From the NCBI GenBank assembly GCA_021397835.1, contig JAJFZO010000094.1:1156501-1220500 (forward strand): a DNA stretch of 64,000 nucleotides, read 5' to 3'. Every line of letters starts with the position of its first letter. Within the stretch, counting starts at the first letter, position 1. This DNA is from Moringa oleifera (taxonomy: Eukaryota; Streptophyta; Magnoliopsida; Brassicales; Moringaceae). Of this stretch, positions 11,203 to 23,573 are shown in pieces. The notes beneath the pieces were generated by a model. The model saw nothing but the letters and a program-made list of their open reading frames with translations. It had not been told where the DNA came from and did no database searches. Both the position numbers and the translations under genes were made by a program.

Positions 11203-14200
11203 GTTAGTCATGGTGCAAGTGGACCCACATGTTTGTACCATTGTGAAACAATGGAGGGAGAATATAAGGAGTTTGAGATGGATTGTCGAAAGAAGATGTG
11301 GGTTGGAAAAGAGAAGGGAGAAGAAGATGATGACGGCAAAGGGAAAAAATGGTCATAGGATGTGGATCACAATCTCTTCTTAGGATTTTTAAATTTTTTT
11401 CAATATATTATTTTTTAAAAGAATTTAAATAAAAAATAAAGAAATAAGTTATATGAATAAGACTAACTAAAACTAAATGTAATAGCATGGGGAAAAACAA
11501 AATCTTTTGAATATTTTGAAATTTTAAAAATAATTTTAGTTTTTTGTTTATTAAAAAAGTAAAAAAAAAAGGGTAGCAAGATTTTAAAAAATTAATGTAT
11601 TACAAAATTTTAAAAATAACCCTAGAAAGAGATTGTGGTTCACATTATGTAGTCATTTTTTCTCTTCTCCATTGTCTTCTTCTTCTCCTTTTATCCTTTC
11701 CAACCCGTATCTTTTTTCTACAATCCATCTCACACTCCTCATCTTTTCTCTCCATTGTTTCACAATGGTCCACTTGCACCATGACTAGAAAATTTCCCAA
11801 GGAAAACATACCATCGGCTTCCTCAACTTCCTCCACCTTCATGTCGCCATCTCATCTACCTCACATTCCATTCGGCGACCTTTGGGTCTAAAGACTCTTC
11901 CTCATCAACTTCTCTGTCATCCACTGTCCAAGCAGGTCCCTCATCAAAGAAGATCATTGTAAATCCCCCAACTTGTCGTTGAAAGTCAACTCATTCAACA
12001 AGTGTCCATGGTTCAGAGGGCGATAATGTGGATGCTCCCTCTTCAGATGATGGTACCGGATATTATAATGCTATCAAAAGTTTTCCAAACACTTATCTCT
12101 GGCTGTGGTTTTTTATGTGAGCGTTTGGTTGATTTAGAGGATTTCTTTGAGTTTGATTTGGGTAAAAAAATTTAATGCTATGGGTTGGCTCAACACTGTT
12201 ACAAATATCATGTGGCCCTCTCAATCTTTGTGCCATGAATTTTACGCTAACTTTGATGCAAGATAGAGGATCCTTGGGAATTTCACCATAGGGTTTGTCT
12301 TAGAGGCAAATAAATGGGTTCCAATTTCTCCAGCTGTGATAGCTAAGGCATTGGGTCTAAAGAAGTTGTCAAAGCCTTAATTTACCTTAGATAGTGAACT
12401 TGATCTAGACATTGTGGCCGCTGCACTCACTAAACACACTTCTATGATATGGCCTTCTATTTAGATAATGAAGCCTACATCACTCACTCCTTTTTATAGA
12501 TTGCCTCATAGGATATCACTGTTTAATTGGTTTCCTTCAGGTCACTCTGCATCCATTGGTGCCACTAGAGACAAATTTTTCATATGCAGTAGGCACTGAG
12601 TTATTTATTGATCTTGCCTCCTTTATCTATGGAAGAATCAAATATGCGGTACTTAGTGAGGGCAAAAGGAGGTCATTACCTTTCCATGTTTGATTCATCC
12701 TAGGGCTAATGAACATCTTTGTGTTACCCATATTAATGGAGCCAACTATAAGGCCGATCTATTGGCTCATCCAACTTCATCTACTTAGCCTCTCCATTCA
12801 TCCTAGGGCTAATGAACATGGTACTTCTAGCGCTAAATATACAGGTGGAAGTTCCAATTGTTTCAGAAACTTGAAGCTATTCACAGTGATGTCTAGCACC
12901 TTATTACACGAGTTGATCGTATTGACCATACTCAACAACGGCTATTGTCTAACGCTCGTTATATGATACATTGTTCTGGGGAGTAGCTGGTGTTTTTACA
13001 TGTTGGTCACAATATCAATTTGCATGTGACATCATAGTGAAATCACTATGCTTCATATTTTCTTTTTTCTATTTTTCTTCTTTTTCTTTTTTTTAATTTC
13101 CCATATCTATCACCACATTTTCTTGATTAATTGGACTATATATTATATTGAACCATAGTGCTCCTTTTCTGTGCATCACTTTCATTTGAAGCAACATGCT
13201 TCTTGATTTGCAGCCTGTTTTCAGTCCTTCTATTTTAGCTGAGATGATTAGACCTGATGGATCATCCATGATTCCAGTTTTGAGTGGTGAATCGTTGTCT
13301 GCTGAGTTGGCTCATGAACTTATGGGTGTTCAGGTAACTGCAAAAAATAAAAAATAAGTCAATTTGTAGTTTCATTACTGTGTGTCATATCTAATTGTTC
13401 GAACTCTAGTCTTTTGTAATAGATTTTCTGTTTGGTGGTGCTCCCAGTAAATTTTGACAATGACTAAAAGTAGAGTGTCTAATAATATTCATTTATGCTT
13501 TTGCTATGGTGCAAGGAATCCTTCTAGCTTGGTGTTCTACTAGCATCAATTTGTCACATTTTGCTGGTGGTATCAGAAGGAGTTCACGATAATAACATGT
13601 GGCATTTGATGTTGACGGTATTCCTTATCTTGATCATTTATTCTCTTCTTGCTATATTTTCTGTTTCCCATGGGCCAGCTTATTGGAGTTTTAGGCTCTT
13701 GCTCAAAGTTCATTAAATATTATATGTCTTTTTTTTAAAAAAAAAAAGTCCTTTTACAATCCAGAAATTTTCTTATCCTTGCTAGTGTCAGTGATTGTCG
13801 CTGATTTGTGTGAAGATCAACAATTCAAGCTTGTGTAGTTTTCTGTTGCTTGCACCGGTGACTTGGTGTTGATTCTTGATGCATGGTTTCAATATTTGCA
13901 GTGGGATTTACTTTTTCACTTTATGTTTGTTGTACTTGTGTGAATTATGAGAAAGAGAGGTGGTTGAGAGTTAAGAGAGACAAAGTAGAAACAAATAACA
14001 TCTTTGAGATATTATCCAACAAAGGAATTTATGGATGCAAGGATGTGAAATAAGGGCTGTTGATGTCCTTGATTCCAGAAACATGGGAATGTTATAAATT
14101 CTTTATCCATATACAACTAGGAGAATTAGGAATTTCGGTTTGGCACATGTTTCTTAAATGGGTTGGGATGTAGAAGGATTTGGGGTTGGATTGGTTGAAG

Positions 14201-17200
14201 TGTGATCAGAGGAGGCTGGAATAGGTAGACTAGGAATTTCTGGATGGGAGCAAAAGAATAGCTTTTTGTGCATTTGATTTGAAGTGACTTGGCAACATTT
14301 TAAGCATTTTGATTTATTGTACTGCCCTAGGGAGAGGGAGAGGGAGCACATCATAGGGATCCATGCTTGATAAGCAAACACAAGAATTCCGGTGAGCTGA
14401 GAGATCTGTAAATAGGAAGCTACAGATTAATGATGTACAAAACAAGCGGGACCTAAGACTCTTAGAACACCTTGGAGTTGACTAAATCATGTAAACGCCC
14501 TTAAATGCATAGAAGCTGTGGAGATTGCAGTTTTTGCTTCTGTGTAGAAAACTTATTTAAGGTAAACTATTGAAGGTTAAATTCTCAGAACTATGTAATT
14601 CTTTTACCCATCAGATTTTCCATGAAAGGCAGACACAAGTAAAACTGTAACTATTAACAACTAATATACATCTGAAGAAAAAAGTTCAGGGCTTTTCCTT
14701 TAATGGCTGAATAAAAAAGCAGGTAAAACCTCAATAATCTTTTCATAGTTCTTTAGATTCTGGTGCCCTTTTTTTATACGCAAATGTGTGAGCATCAAGA
14801 GCCTGTTCTTGTCACGCCTTTCACTTTGTTGAGTGCATTGCATTCTAATTACTGTTGCTGATTGGGAAACGATGCCATTTTTCTCCATCTCCAGGTGGAC
14901 TTGTTGAAACATGGTATACCTGATCCATCTTTATTGACTCCTTCCCATTCACAAAGCTCTAATTTGGGGCCTGAAAAAGAAAATCAAGATAAAGCTCATG
15001 AATGTGAAGAATATATGGCCACTCCCATTTTTGTGCATACAAAGTGAGTATCTTCTCTTAACATTAAGTTACTGCTAGTGCATATAGCCTTGGAATGACT
15101 CACATTTAATTGAAGAAAACAATGGCAAGATACCGAGGCTTCTTTCTGTTTTGATACTTAAGCTGGAAATAACATCAGATTCCTTGCTTTTTTTCTTTTA
15201 TTTGTTTTATTACTTTAATTTCTTAGAGGCTCATATCAGAGAGTAAATCGTAAGTGATGTAGTCATTGTTATGATAAGCACAATTTTGGTACTATTTTTT
15301 ACTTAGTAGAGAATTGTATAAGAGATCTCAAGTGTTGCAACATAACATACAGAATTGGTTCTTAGTTTCTTGGTGTAGAAAGAAGATTTACATAGCTGGC
15401 CCAAATAATTAGGAAATATGGCTTTAGCCATATTCTTTAGGCCTTCTAACTCTACCAAGCTGCTTCAGGTTTAGTATTTACTTTTGATGCGGGCATGCTT
15501 GTGATAACTTCAGTAGGATTATTTTTGACAACCCAACTTTGAGAGTGTGTGTGTGTAGTCACTTGGTTTTGCTGAAGTTGGTCTTTAAAGTAGCCTTGTT
15601 CAAATTGAGAGCTATTTGACATAAGTACAATTTGCCTAGTAGTTAAGTTTCTTTATTATTGTTATTATTATCATCTTTTTCTGGAGCAATATGCCTAGAG
15701 TGATTATATTATAGGAAGTAATGTTAATATTGAATAAAAATGAAATTTATTCTATATGGAGTTGACTCAGTAAGAAGTTGGTGAGGAAGGAATCTGACCC
15801 CGTGCGGTGACATATGGCCCAATTGAGGCCAACATGAGTTATGCAATTGATAAATGAATGGTTAGCCAGTGTGGAAATTGTCTTTAGCATCCTGCACCTA
15901 CTTGTTAGCAATCCAATAGTCTTGAAGTAAGGTTGGGGACTTGACAGTATGCATTGCACATGTGAGGTCTTTCCAAGAAACACGATATTAACAGCCAATC
16001 TTCTGAGAACTGTTATAATCACATGTTGCCATGCAATAGTACAGTTCGGTGTCAATGATGCCGCATCAACTCAGGAGAGTGGATGTATGTTTCTAAGCTT
16101 CATATTGCCTTCTCATTGTGCAAGATGTGATAGTTCTTGATGCTAGTCTATCATTGGCTCATTGATGCACTTTGGATTTGTCTAATCCGAGAAAATATTA
16201 CCACTTTAGGTTGCCATTGGATTTCGGTAGTGCTTTTGGATTGCTCCACTTTTCTTTCAGGCTGATCCTTCATGACTTGTTCACATAGCAGTCTTACTCC
16301 TAGCCATACTGTCAGCCAAAAGAAGGTTTGTTTGGATCAAGGGTCTTTGATCTGTTTTATGTAAAGGGTAACTTCAAAGACCTCAAGTTTAGGTGGAATA
16401 TACTGTTACATTCATCAATTGTGAAACCCAGTAGTTCTATCTGTGAAAATGGGACAAAAGTAATCTGTAGTTAAAAAAAAAAGAATCAAAGTTAACATAA
16501 TAAAACATAACAATTGTTTATGCTTGCCCAAAAAGAAAACAAAAACACATGCACTATATCAGGGTCTGTATCAATGTGGCAACTGCCTTAAAAAAGTCAA
16601 ATTGCTGCATAAACTATTGACAGTGGCCAAGACTTTAACATAATGGTTCAAATGGACTCTAGTATGTCCTGTTAATGGCTATATCTCATCTGCTCTTTGC
16701 AGATGACACTATCATCTTTTGTGGAGTAGAGGAAGAGCAAATTATAAATTTGAGATGCATTTTGCTGGGCTTTGAGGCTGTATCAGGTTTGAGAAGCAAT
16801 CTGAGGAAGAGCGAACTGGCAGTGACTGGGACAGACTTGGATGGACATAGATTAACTGATTTTCCAATGAAATACTTAGGACTGCCACTTGGTGCCAAGT
16901 TTAAGGAAAGCATTGTCTAGAATGGAATCCTAGAAAGAATGGAGAGGAATTAGCAGGGTGGAAAAGACACTATTTGGCTAAGACAGGTAGGCTCACTCTA
17001 ATAAAAAGTACACTGTCTAATCTGCCTATTTGTTTTATGTCACTATTCCAGATTCCTAGGGAGTAGCTAAAAAGCTTAAAACATTACAGAGGAGATTCTT
17101 ATGGGATAGCTTGGGTGAAAATTTTAAATAACACTTGGTGAGATGGGGTGTTGTATCCCAAACTATTGAGAGAGGTGGACTGGGGATCAAACCCTTATTG

Positions 17201-20200
17201 ACCCACAATAAAGACTTACTGGGGAAATGGTTGTGGTACTACATGGTGGAGCAAGACAGCTTCTGGAGGAAGGTAGTTAGCTGTAAATTTGGGCAGATGG
17301 AGGGAGGTCAGATGACGGAGTGTGGGAGGGAGGCATAAGGAGCTAGTGTGTGGAGGGCTGTTAGGAAGGAGTCAGAGGAATTTAAGGGGTGGATGGAATT
17401 TAAGGTAGACAGGGGAAACACAATAAAATTTTGGAAAGACAAGTGGTGCGGTGATAGACTTCTTTGTGAAGTATTCCCGACTGTGTTTTCACTAGCATGT
17501 GATAAGGACACTTGGATAAGTGACTGTAGGAGGATGGCAGGTAGTAGTGGAGCATGGTCTGCTCAGCTTAGAAGAAATGTTCAAGACTGGGAGATCAACC
17601 AGCTGGAAGATTTTTGTGAAATGTTGCAGAATATTAAGATGAAGGACAGCTTGGAAGATGCAGTAGTATGGAAGCCGAATAGAGATGAGAAAGGGAAGTT
17701 TCCTGTAAAATCTTATGTCAGAGCATTCAGTAATGATGAAATTAACGAGCAGTTTCCATGGAGACAGATATGAAAGACTAAAGTACCACCAAGGTTGCCT
17801 TCTGTACTTGGGAGGCAATGAATGGCAAGATCCTGACACTGGAAAATTTGAGGAAAAGGCGCCAGTCTATAGTGAATAGGCGCTATTTATGTAAACAAAA
17901 GGAGGAAACAGTCTATCATCTGCTAGTTGGATGCAGTTGCACCAGGCAGCTGTGGGGGAGTGTTTTGAATCTATTGGGTCTGTCTTGGGTTCTGCAGCTT
18001 CTGTTGAGATGGAGCTCCTGGCCTGGACTGGGTTAAAGATGTGGGAAATGAAAGGAGGATGATTTGCATGATTCCTCATTTAATATTTTGGCTTGTGTAG
18101 AAAGAACGAAACAGAAGGGCTTTTGAGAATCAGGAAACAAGAGTAGATGTAATTAGAGGGGTTTGGCTTAATGTATTAAAATTCTGGGTTACAGGTAGCT
18201 GTTTTGTAAATAAGGAAGAGATGCTGGAGTCATAGAAATTCTGACATATAGCAACTAACTAAAAGTGTAATGGGTTGCAATCCCTTTGTGCTACGTAAAT
18301 AATAAGATAGTTCTGTTCCTGCTCAAAAAAAAAATGTATTTCTTGTTATTACATTAATGTTAATCAAGCTGTTAGACCATCTCTAACTGTGAACTGAGTG
18401 TGCCATGTTTTAAGGTTGCAAGTTAGTTTTTCAAAATAGAAGGATGACTTGTGTTTTCGCTAGAACTTAAGTAATATTTGTAATTTATCTTTATTTATGT
18501 CTAGATTTTGGACAGAGATTAAAGTACTTTTTTCTTGCATGTGAACATGGACTTATTATGTTTTCATTAGGACCATCTGCTCCAAAATAAATAAAATTTA
18601 TTCATTAGGACTGAAACTTGGTGCTCGCTTTGGGTTTAATCAATTATCTGCAGCATGCAAAAATTTTAATGATATATTCTTCACATTTTCATCTTCTTCT
18701 TATTATGGTTTTTAGGCCTCAAAGCTTATAGAATTTAGGCTGTTATTGCTGGAAATTGCATAAACCAAGCCTGCAAGTCTTGAGCACCAAATCTAATTTT
18801 ATTTGATTCCAGTACTTTTAGCCAGTTGGTTGTGTCCTGATTACATTGGGGGCCTTTGAGCTAGTGGTGGTCTCATTAGGAGGTTCGGAGGTCCCTCTTA
18901 GCCCTTGTTGGCTTTTATTTTTTTATTTTTGGGTGAGTGTCACATATAATTGCATACATCCCTGTGGTGTATGCCATGCTTCACACACTTCTTATCATGC
19001 TGTGTTGTTTGAAAGTTTAGGGGCTTGACATGAGCATATTAAATGCTAAATAATGCTTGCATTAGGGGCTTGACATGAGCATATTAAATGCTAAATAATG
19101 CTTGCACTAGAGAATTTGATATAGCAATTCTCTAACTTTGCCAGAGTGTATTGCTGGTCGGTACGTGTTACTTCTCTCTGGGGTGTAGTTTTGTTGGTCG
19201 TATATGTACTTACGCATTATCTTATCGATATTAATCTGTAGTGCTTCCTTTCAACCCACAGAACACCTTTGGATCTTTTGTAAGGATTCAAGATGTGGTA
19301 CTTTCTTGTTTGGAGTGTTTTCCTTAGATGAGAGTTGAATTTATAAACAAGACATTCTCTTTCTCTTTGCCATTCTCACTAAAGCTTTCTCTCTGGGGCT
19401 GTATTTTGTCATTTTCCGTTTGTAGGTTTCTGTGCTGAATATCTTCACTGAACCTACTGCCTATTAAAGACCCAAACTAGCTTTTGTACAATCCTTAAAA
19501 CAAGAGAGCTTTATCAGATGTCTCAGTTTGACAATTTGCTTCTTGTGCATTGAAACAATTGCCTCTCTGCATGATGCCATAGTTTCCAATCAAAAGTGCA
19601 CTTTACCAAGTTCATACTCTGGGAAGTGCAAAACTGTTAAATGTATTATACTGATAAATATATCTTTTTGACATGATTAACTTTTAAAATAATGGGAAAA
19701 GTGACCTTCGTTTTTTCCAGCTAGAGTTGAACATTCGTTTTATTTTTCTTAGTTTGTAGTAGAAGGTTAAATTTAGCTAGGCAGACAACAAGAGTACTAA
19801 CTTGGATGATTTCCAATTAGGAAGCCATTAAGTTCTGACAGGACTGTAGATGGAGTCATGCTTGATCCTTTCCAAACACCTATGTCTCTCTACTATTTCT
19901 CAACACCTTGCCAACCTCAACTTAAAGTTATACCAGGGAAGTGGACCATAAATCTTGAATCCAGAAGGTGTATCATTAAGATGGAACTAATTTGCCCTAA
20001 TAGATCATTTCTGCAAGACATCTGCTGGTCTCTGTTACTCTTGAACAGTGATAGTAACAGAGGGTGCTGCTTGAAAATTTACCTGGACGTACTCGTTTCA
20101 GTTAGAAGAGGGGCAAATTGAAGCTATTTCAAGCATGAGGGTGAAATTTGATAGAAACCAAAAGGCCAGCTTGTCACCTTTTTCCAGATTAACAGTCACA

Positions 20201-23102
20201 GCAACAGAACAGCCCCCCCTTGTGGCTGCCTTTTCTTGTCAACTGATTCTTAGATCTTCATATATATATATATATATATATATATGGAAACATGTATCAT
20301 TATGTATTACCATAAATGGCACCAAGGAGTTGCCTCCCATTTATTAGTATAAAAATCTATCTCACAATTAGGAATTCAGTAAATTCCGCTAGTTCCACCT
20401 CATTTGCAATTGCCATCCTTAACCCAAGCCCTCAATATTCTTAACCATCTATCATTAAACAAACAAAAGAGGAGTTTCACTTCCTCAACAATGGGATTTT
20501 TGTAGTAGTCACTTTCCTCTTTTTCTTCGCTTTCTGTCTGCCTTTCCATGCACATATCTTAGCTGCCACCGAACCGGCCCCTAGCCAACAGTAATCCAAC
20601 AAAGATAGAACAGTGTATTATCAATAGTTAGGGGCTTCCCCCATGCAACTTCCCATACATAAAAACCCAGTTAGAAGGCACTTTGGCTGTCCATGTTACC
20701 CTCAAGGACAGGAGACCTATCTCTCTTTGCTTTTGCTTATTCTCAATGATTCTGCAGTACTTCATTGTAAACTGTGTAGACTTGTTGTCTCTCTAATATA
20801 CTGTGTCCCTGGTGGCCCTATTCAGTCAAAAAGAGTAAGTTTTTTCAAAAAACCCCCCACGATGTTCACCTCCCAATCCTCCGTCCCTCTTCGGAATTTG
20901 ACATCGCAAGTGATTTCCATCTTATATTGTCGAGTAATCACTAACCCAAGCTTATATATTAGAAGCCAAGTTATAGATAGAAGGGAACTCTTCCATTAGT
21001 GGATTCTATCCACACCAAACATCGTGCCAAAATCTAATACATTGTCCACTTTTTATCTTGAATTCCACCCATGGTCTAAACGCCCTTCACTCTTTCCGAA
21101 TATCCCTGCATGCCCCGTCTTATAATTCTCCCTACCTAATACCGTCAACTAATCCCCTCCCTCCACCCCGTGTCTGCTCTCTACCATTCTTCTCCACAAA
21201 TTAACTCTCATCCTCATAAGCCATTTTCCTAGGAGCGCTTTGTTAAAAGATTGAATTGGTTTGATTCCCAGTCCTCCAGCTCCTATCGGTTTCTAAACTA
21301 CCTTCCATCTCACCAAGTGATATTTGCCAATATCTCTATCACTCCACAAGAACTATCTTTGCAACTACTCCAACCTCATTGCTATCCCTTGAAATTGGGA
21401 AGGAAGAAATATAGTAGACCAATATGCTCAATAAGATTTTTTTTATCAATTTTAGTGTCCTGGCTTTAGATAGTTAGTCTCTTTTCCATCCTATTAATTT
21501 TCTCTCAACTTTCTCCACTTTATTCTATATCATTTTCTCCTTATGCTTCACACCTAAAGGTAATCCTCAGTACTGTGTCGAAAGTGATCTCACGTTGCAA
21601 CCTAGTATCTTGCAAGATGTTTCCCATCCACTCTCACTCCCAAGTCAATAAATTCACGTTTTTACAGATTCACTCTCAAACTCGTGATCGTCTCAAACCA
21701 CAACAGAATATATCTTACATTCACTAACTGCTCCTCTTCCACTCCACAAAACAAAATAGGGTCATCTACAAAGAGTAAGTGTGAAATCACCATTTGGCTT
21801 CCTTTCCTTCTCACCCTAAACCCGTCAACAAGATTTTCTTGTATTGTTGCACTCAACATGCGATCAAAAAGTTTCCATGACAAGGATGAAGAGAAGATTA
21901 GACACTGGATCTCTTTGCTTCAAACCGTTAGAAGCTTTGAAAAACTGTGTAGGCCTTCATTCACTAGTGTAGAGTAGTTGTACACTTCATTATCCACGTA
22001 CACCAATTTTCCCCTGCACCCTACCCTCATCATGTAAGCCACAAATCACCTTAGATCCTTACTCTTCATAAGAATTGACCACTTGATTTCTAGCTTTTCC
22101 TGACAAATTGTTTCATGTAAACTAATCTGAAAGGGCAAAGGGTGTATGATGCAGAAAATTCAACCAATCTAATATTTGATTTTAGCACCTTTTGGTCGTT
22201 GAGCTAAGTAATTCACATCTTATCCAATCCTAGATTTCGCGGTTCTTTTAGAATCCCTTCAAACCATACAAATGTTCTTCTTTTTTTTTTGGGGGGGGAG
22301 GGGGAGAGACAAAAACCCATGCATTCTTTATTTTCGGAACTTTTGTTAGCTCACTTTCTCCTTCATTAGTTATCATGAGAAATGTTTGCACCCACTGTTT
22401 TTTCATGCAAACAAAAAAAGGAAAAATAGGAAGCCTATCAGAAGAATTTTATATGATTTTGACTTAGCGGTGTTCCAAGAAATCCTATGAATGCATTGGT
22501 ATGCCTGCTGCTAGATGATGCTTCCTCTTTGAATTTATTAATATATAATTAAGTTTATGGGCACTGAAGCCCATCTCTATCGTCTTCTTTATGCTATTTT
22601 GTTGTTGCTGATGTACTTCATCTGTGTTTCCGCAATAGCATTATGTAACTTAAATACTTCATCTCCTTATTAGGTAACTCTGTGTTCAATTATTGGCTGG
22701 TTGAATGCCTTTCCTTCAATCACATATCAGCCCAAGATAGATAATGTAGTTCACTTCAACATAGAAGCTTGCAGCCTTATCCTTTTGTTTCACGTATTCT
22801 GGTAATTGACAACTCATCCATCTGTTGTGCTTTGACTTTCTGCAGACTGCCAGATCAAGATCTTACCCCACGTAATATTGTGCAACTGAAGAAAGGACTC
22901 GGACATTATTTCAGCTCCTCTTCATTTGTGAGAGAGAGGTGTGCAAATACTACCAAAGATCATTTCTCTTCTCCCCTGACCATTGATGATCCTGATTCAA
23001 CCCTGCTGAACTCTTTTGTGATTCCATCTAAGAGCAAAGATGACTCCCTGAAACCTCAGCATGAAAGTTTTATGTCTACAATATGGAGATTACGGGATCA
23101 GG

Positions 23103-23141
<39 letters not shown>

Positions 23142-23573
23142 TTCTAGCACTCATGAGTGCGGAGGCTAACAGGGACATCTATGCTTCTGCGTGTTCAAAT
23201 GCACTTAAGATGCATGTACAAGCAATCATATCTGTGCAGTGATATAAGTTGCAAGTAGTTCCTTCTCTTTATCTCTTCCTCACATGCACAAACAAAGATG
23301 CACATGCACACAGACTAACAGATACACGTGTGCTTCTGCACACACAAATGGACATGCACAGGGACACATGTACAATGATACGAGTTGCAGTTAAGTCTCA
23401 GTATTGCCTTCTCTCTTCAGGTTTTATCAATGAGCCACCCTTCTTTCACAAGGACTGTATCTGAACGTGAGTGGCTGAAAAATTCTGCCAAGATATGGGA
23501 CCTAGTGAAGAGTTCTCCAATAATTGCTGAGTATAGCAGAATGCTTCATAGTTCTGGCAACTTTAGGAGGTAG
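6537..23573 (+). CDS. SMG9: SMG9-like nonsense-mediated mRNA decay factor
   Basis: Eight exons join in frame with AG/GT borders: 6537-6758, 7457-7565, 8783-8898, 13214-13333, 13528-13617, 14895-15043, 22846-23101 and 23421-23573 (stop TAG), giving 404 aa. SMG9 partners SMG8 in the complex that controls the SMG1 kinase, which phosphorylates UPF1 in nonsense-mediated decay. A low-complexity N-terminus is followed by the conserved [17 protein letters not shown] segment, a P-loop GPPGVGKS at residues 89-96, and LLDTQ near 145-149 in the Walker B/G3 position. The C-terminus ends in a conserved helix region ([19 protein letters not shown]). All known plant SMG9 blocks are present, so the gene looks intact. 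Introns 3 (4.3 kb) and 6 (7.8 kb) are full of transposon relics. The start is the first ATG in the frame that keeps the conserved N-terminus. Confidence 0.9.
6759..6812. repeat. (TC)n-(TA)n compound microsatellite at SMG9 exon 1 donor
   Basis: Immediately after the exon 1 donor (GTATCT at 6759) the intron runs into a TC-dinucleotide tract and then a TA tract. Length variation here could affect use of the donor. Confidence 0.8.
10650..11590. repeat. Tandem duplicated module in SMG9 intron 3
   Basis: Two direct copies (about 10690-11155 and 11197-11590) share a purine-rich part (GTCATGGTRCARGTGGAC, AACAATGGAG, GATGTGGGTT) followed by the same AT-rich tail (TTATATGAATAAGACTAA, AATGTAATAGCATGG). 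A TA microsatellite separates them. A third copy in the opposite orientation follows at about 11600-11860. A 105-codon frame across the first copy is not credible as a gene. Confidence 0.7.
11157..11195. repeat. (TA)n microsatellite
   Basis: An uninterrupted TA tract of about 38 bp sits at the junction of the two direct module copies in SMG9 intron 3. Confidence 0.85.
11600..11860 (-). repeat. Inverted copy of the duplicated module
   Basis: Reverse-complemented, this stretch matches the purine-rich part of the two upstream copies (GTCATGGTGCAAGTGGAC, AACAATGGAGAG, TGAGATGGATTGT, ACCACAATCTCTTTCTA). The region therefore contains an inverted repeat of roughly 230 bp per arm. It continues directly into the transposon-protein relic to its right. 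Confidence 0.7.
11781..13000 (+). pseudogene. Relic of a plant transposon protein (Transposase_32-like ORF)
   Basis: Starting at an ATG at 11781 (MTRKFPKEN...ASSTSSTF), the plus strand resembles the long ORF of plant retroelements annotated as putative plant transposon protein. The best block is about 12170-12590, one frame broken by several stops, with [42 protein letters not shown] and [10 protein letters not shown]. After a frame change, 12595-12770 continues with [16 protein letters not shown] and [10 protein letters not shown]. Multiple nonsense codons and frame changes show it is dead. Family assignment is from memory of the CHEFYAN-type signature. Confidence 0.6.
16672..18334 (+). mobile_element. 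5'-truncated L1-type LINE relic in SMG9 intron 6
   Basis: The piece opens inside the reverse transcriptase at [13 protein letters not shown] (FADD catalytic motif). It continues through [16 protein letters not shown], the connection region ([29 protein letters not shown]), and the zf-RVT-like end ([15 protein letters not shown]). It finishes with an untranslated tail and a 10-base A tract at 18325-18334. At least four stops or frame changes break the frame, so it is inactive. Truncation at the 5' end with a 3' A tail is typical of target-primed insertion. Confidence 0.85.
18335..20299. other. SMG9 intron 6 sequence between LINE relics
   Basis: No coding frame is supported. The stretch contains a 45-bp perfect tandem duplication (annotated separately) and a TA microsatellite at about 20259-20285. 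An open frame of 87 codons at 19858-20121 matches no family I know and is not called. Confidence 0.4.
19017..19106. repeat. 45-bp perfect tandem duplication
   Basis: Two adjacent identical 45-bp copies (19017-19061 and 19062-19106) begin TTAGGGGCTTGACATGAGC. Complete identity suggests a recent event. Confidence 0.9.
20300..22260 (-). mobile_element. Second L1-type LINE relic, opposite orientation
   Basis: On the minus strand the RT region reads [21 protein letters not shown], then [20 protein letters not shown] (21883-21662), the counterpart of the FADD region in the plus-strand relic. Lower coordinates continue into decayed connection and zf-RVT-like sequence with many stops. The active-site motif is altered (FVDD). 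Both outer limits are approximate. With the 16.7-18.3 kb copy it forms an inverted pair within the same intron. Confidence 0.7.
23101..23142. repeat. (CT)n-(CA)n microsatellite at SMG9 exon 7 donor
   Basis: Exon 7 ends at 23101 and the intron begins GTCTCTCTCT, running directly into CT and then CA dinucleotide tracts. The donor is therefore embedded in a microsatellite. Confidence 0.85.

Noticed and set aside
16675..17773. Reverse-transcriptase frames as a virus-derived or domesticated gene
   Set aside because: Truncation, A tail, stops and motif order identify an ordinary dead L1-type LINE.
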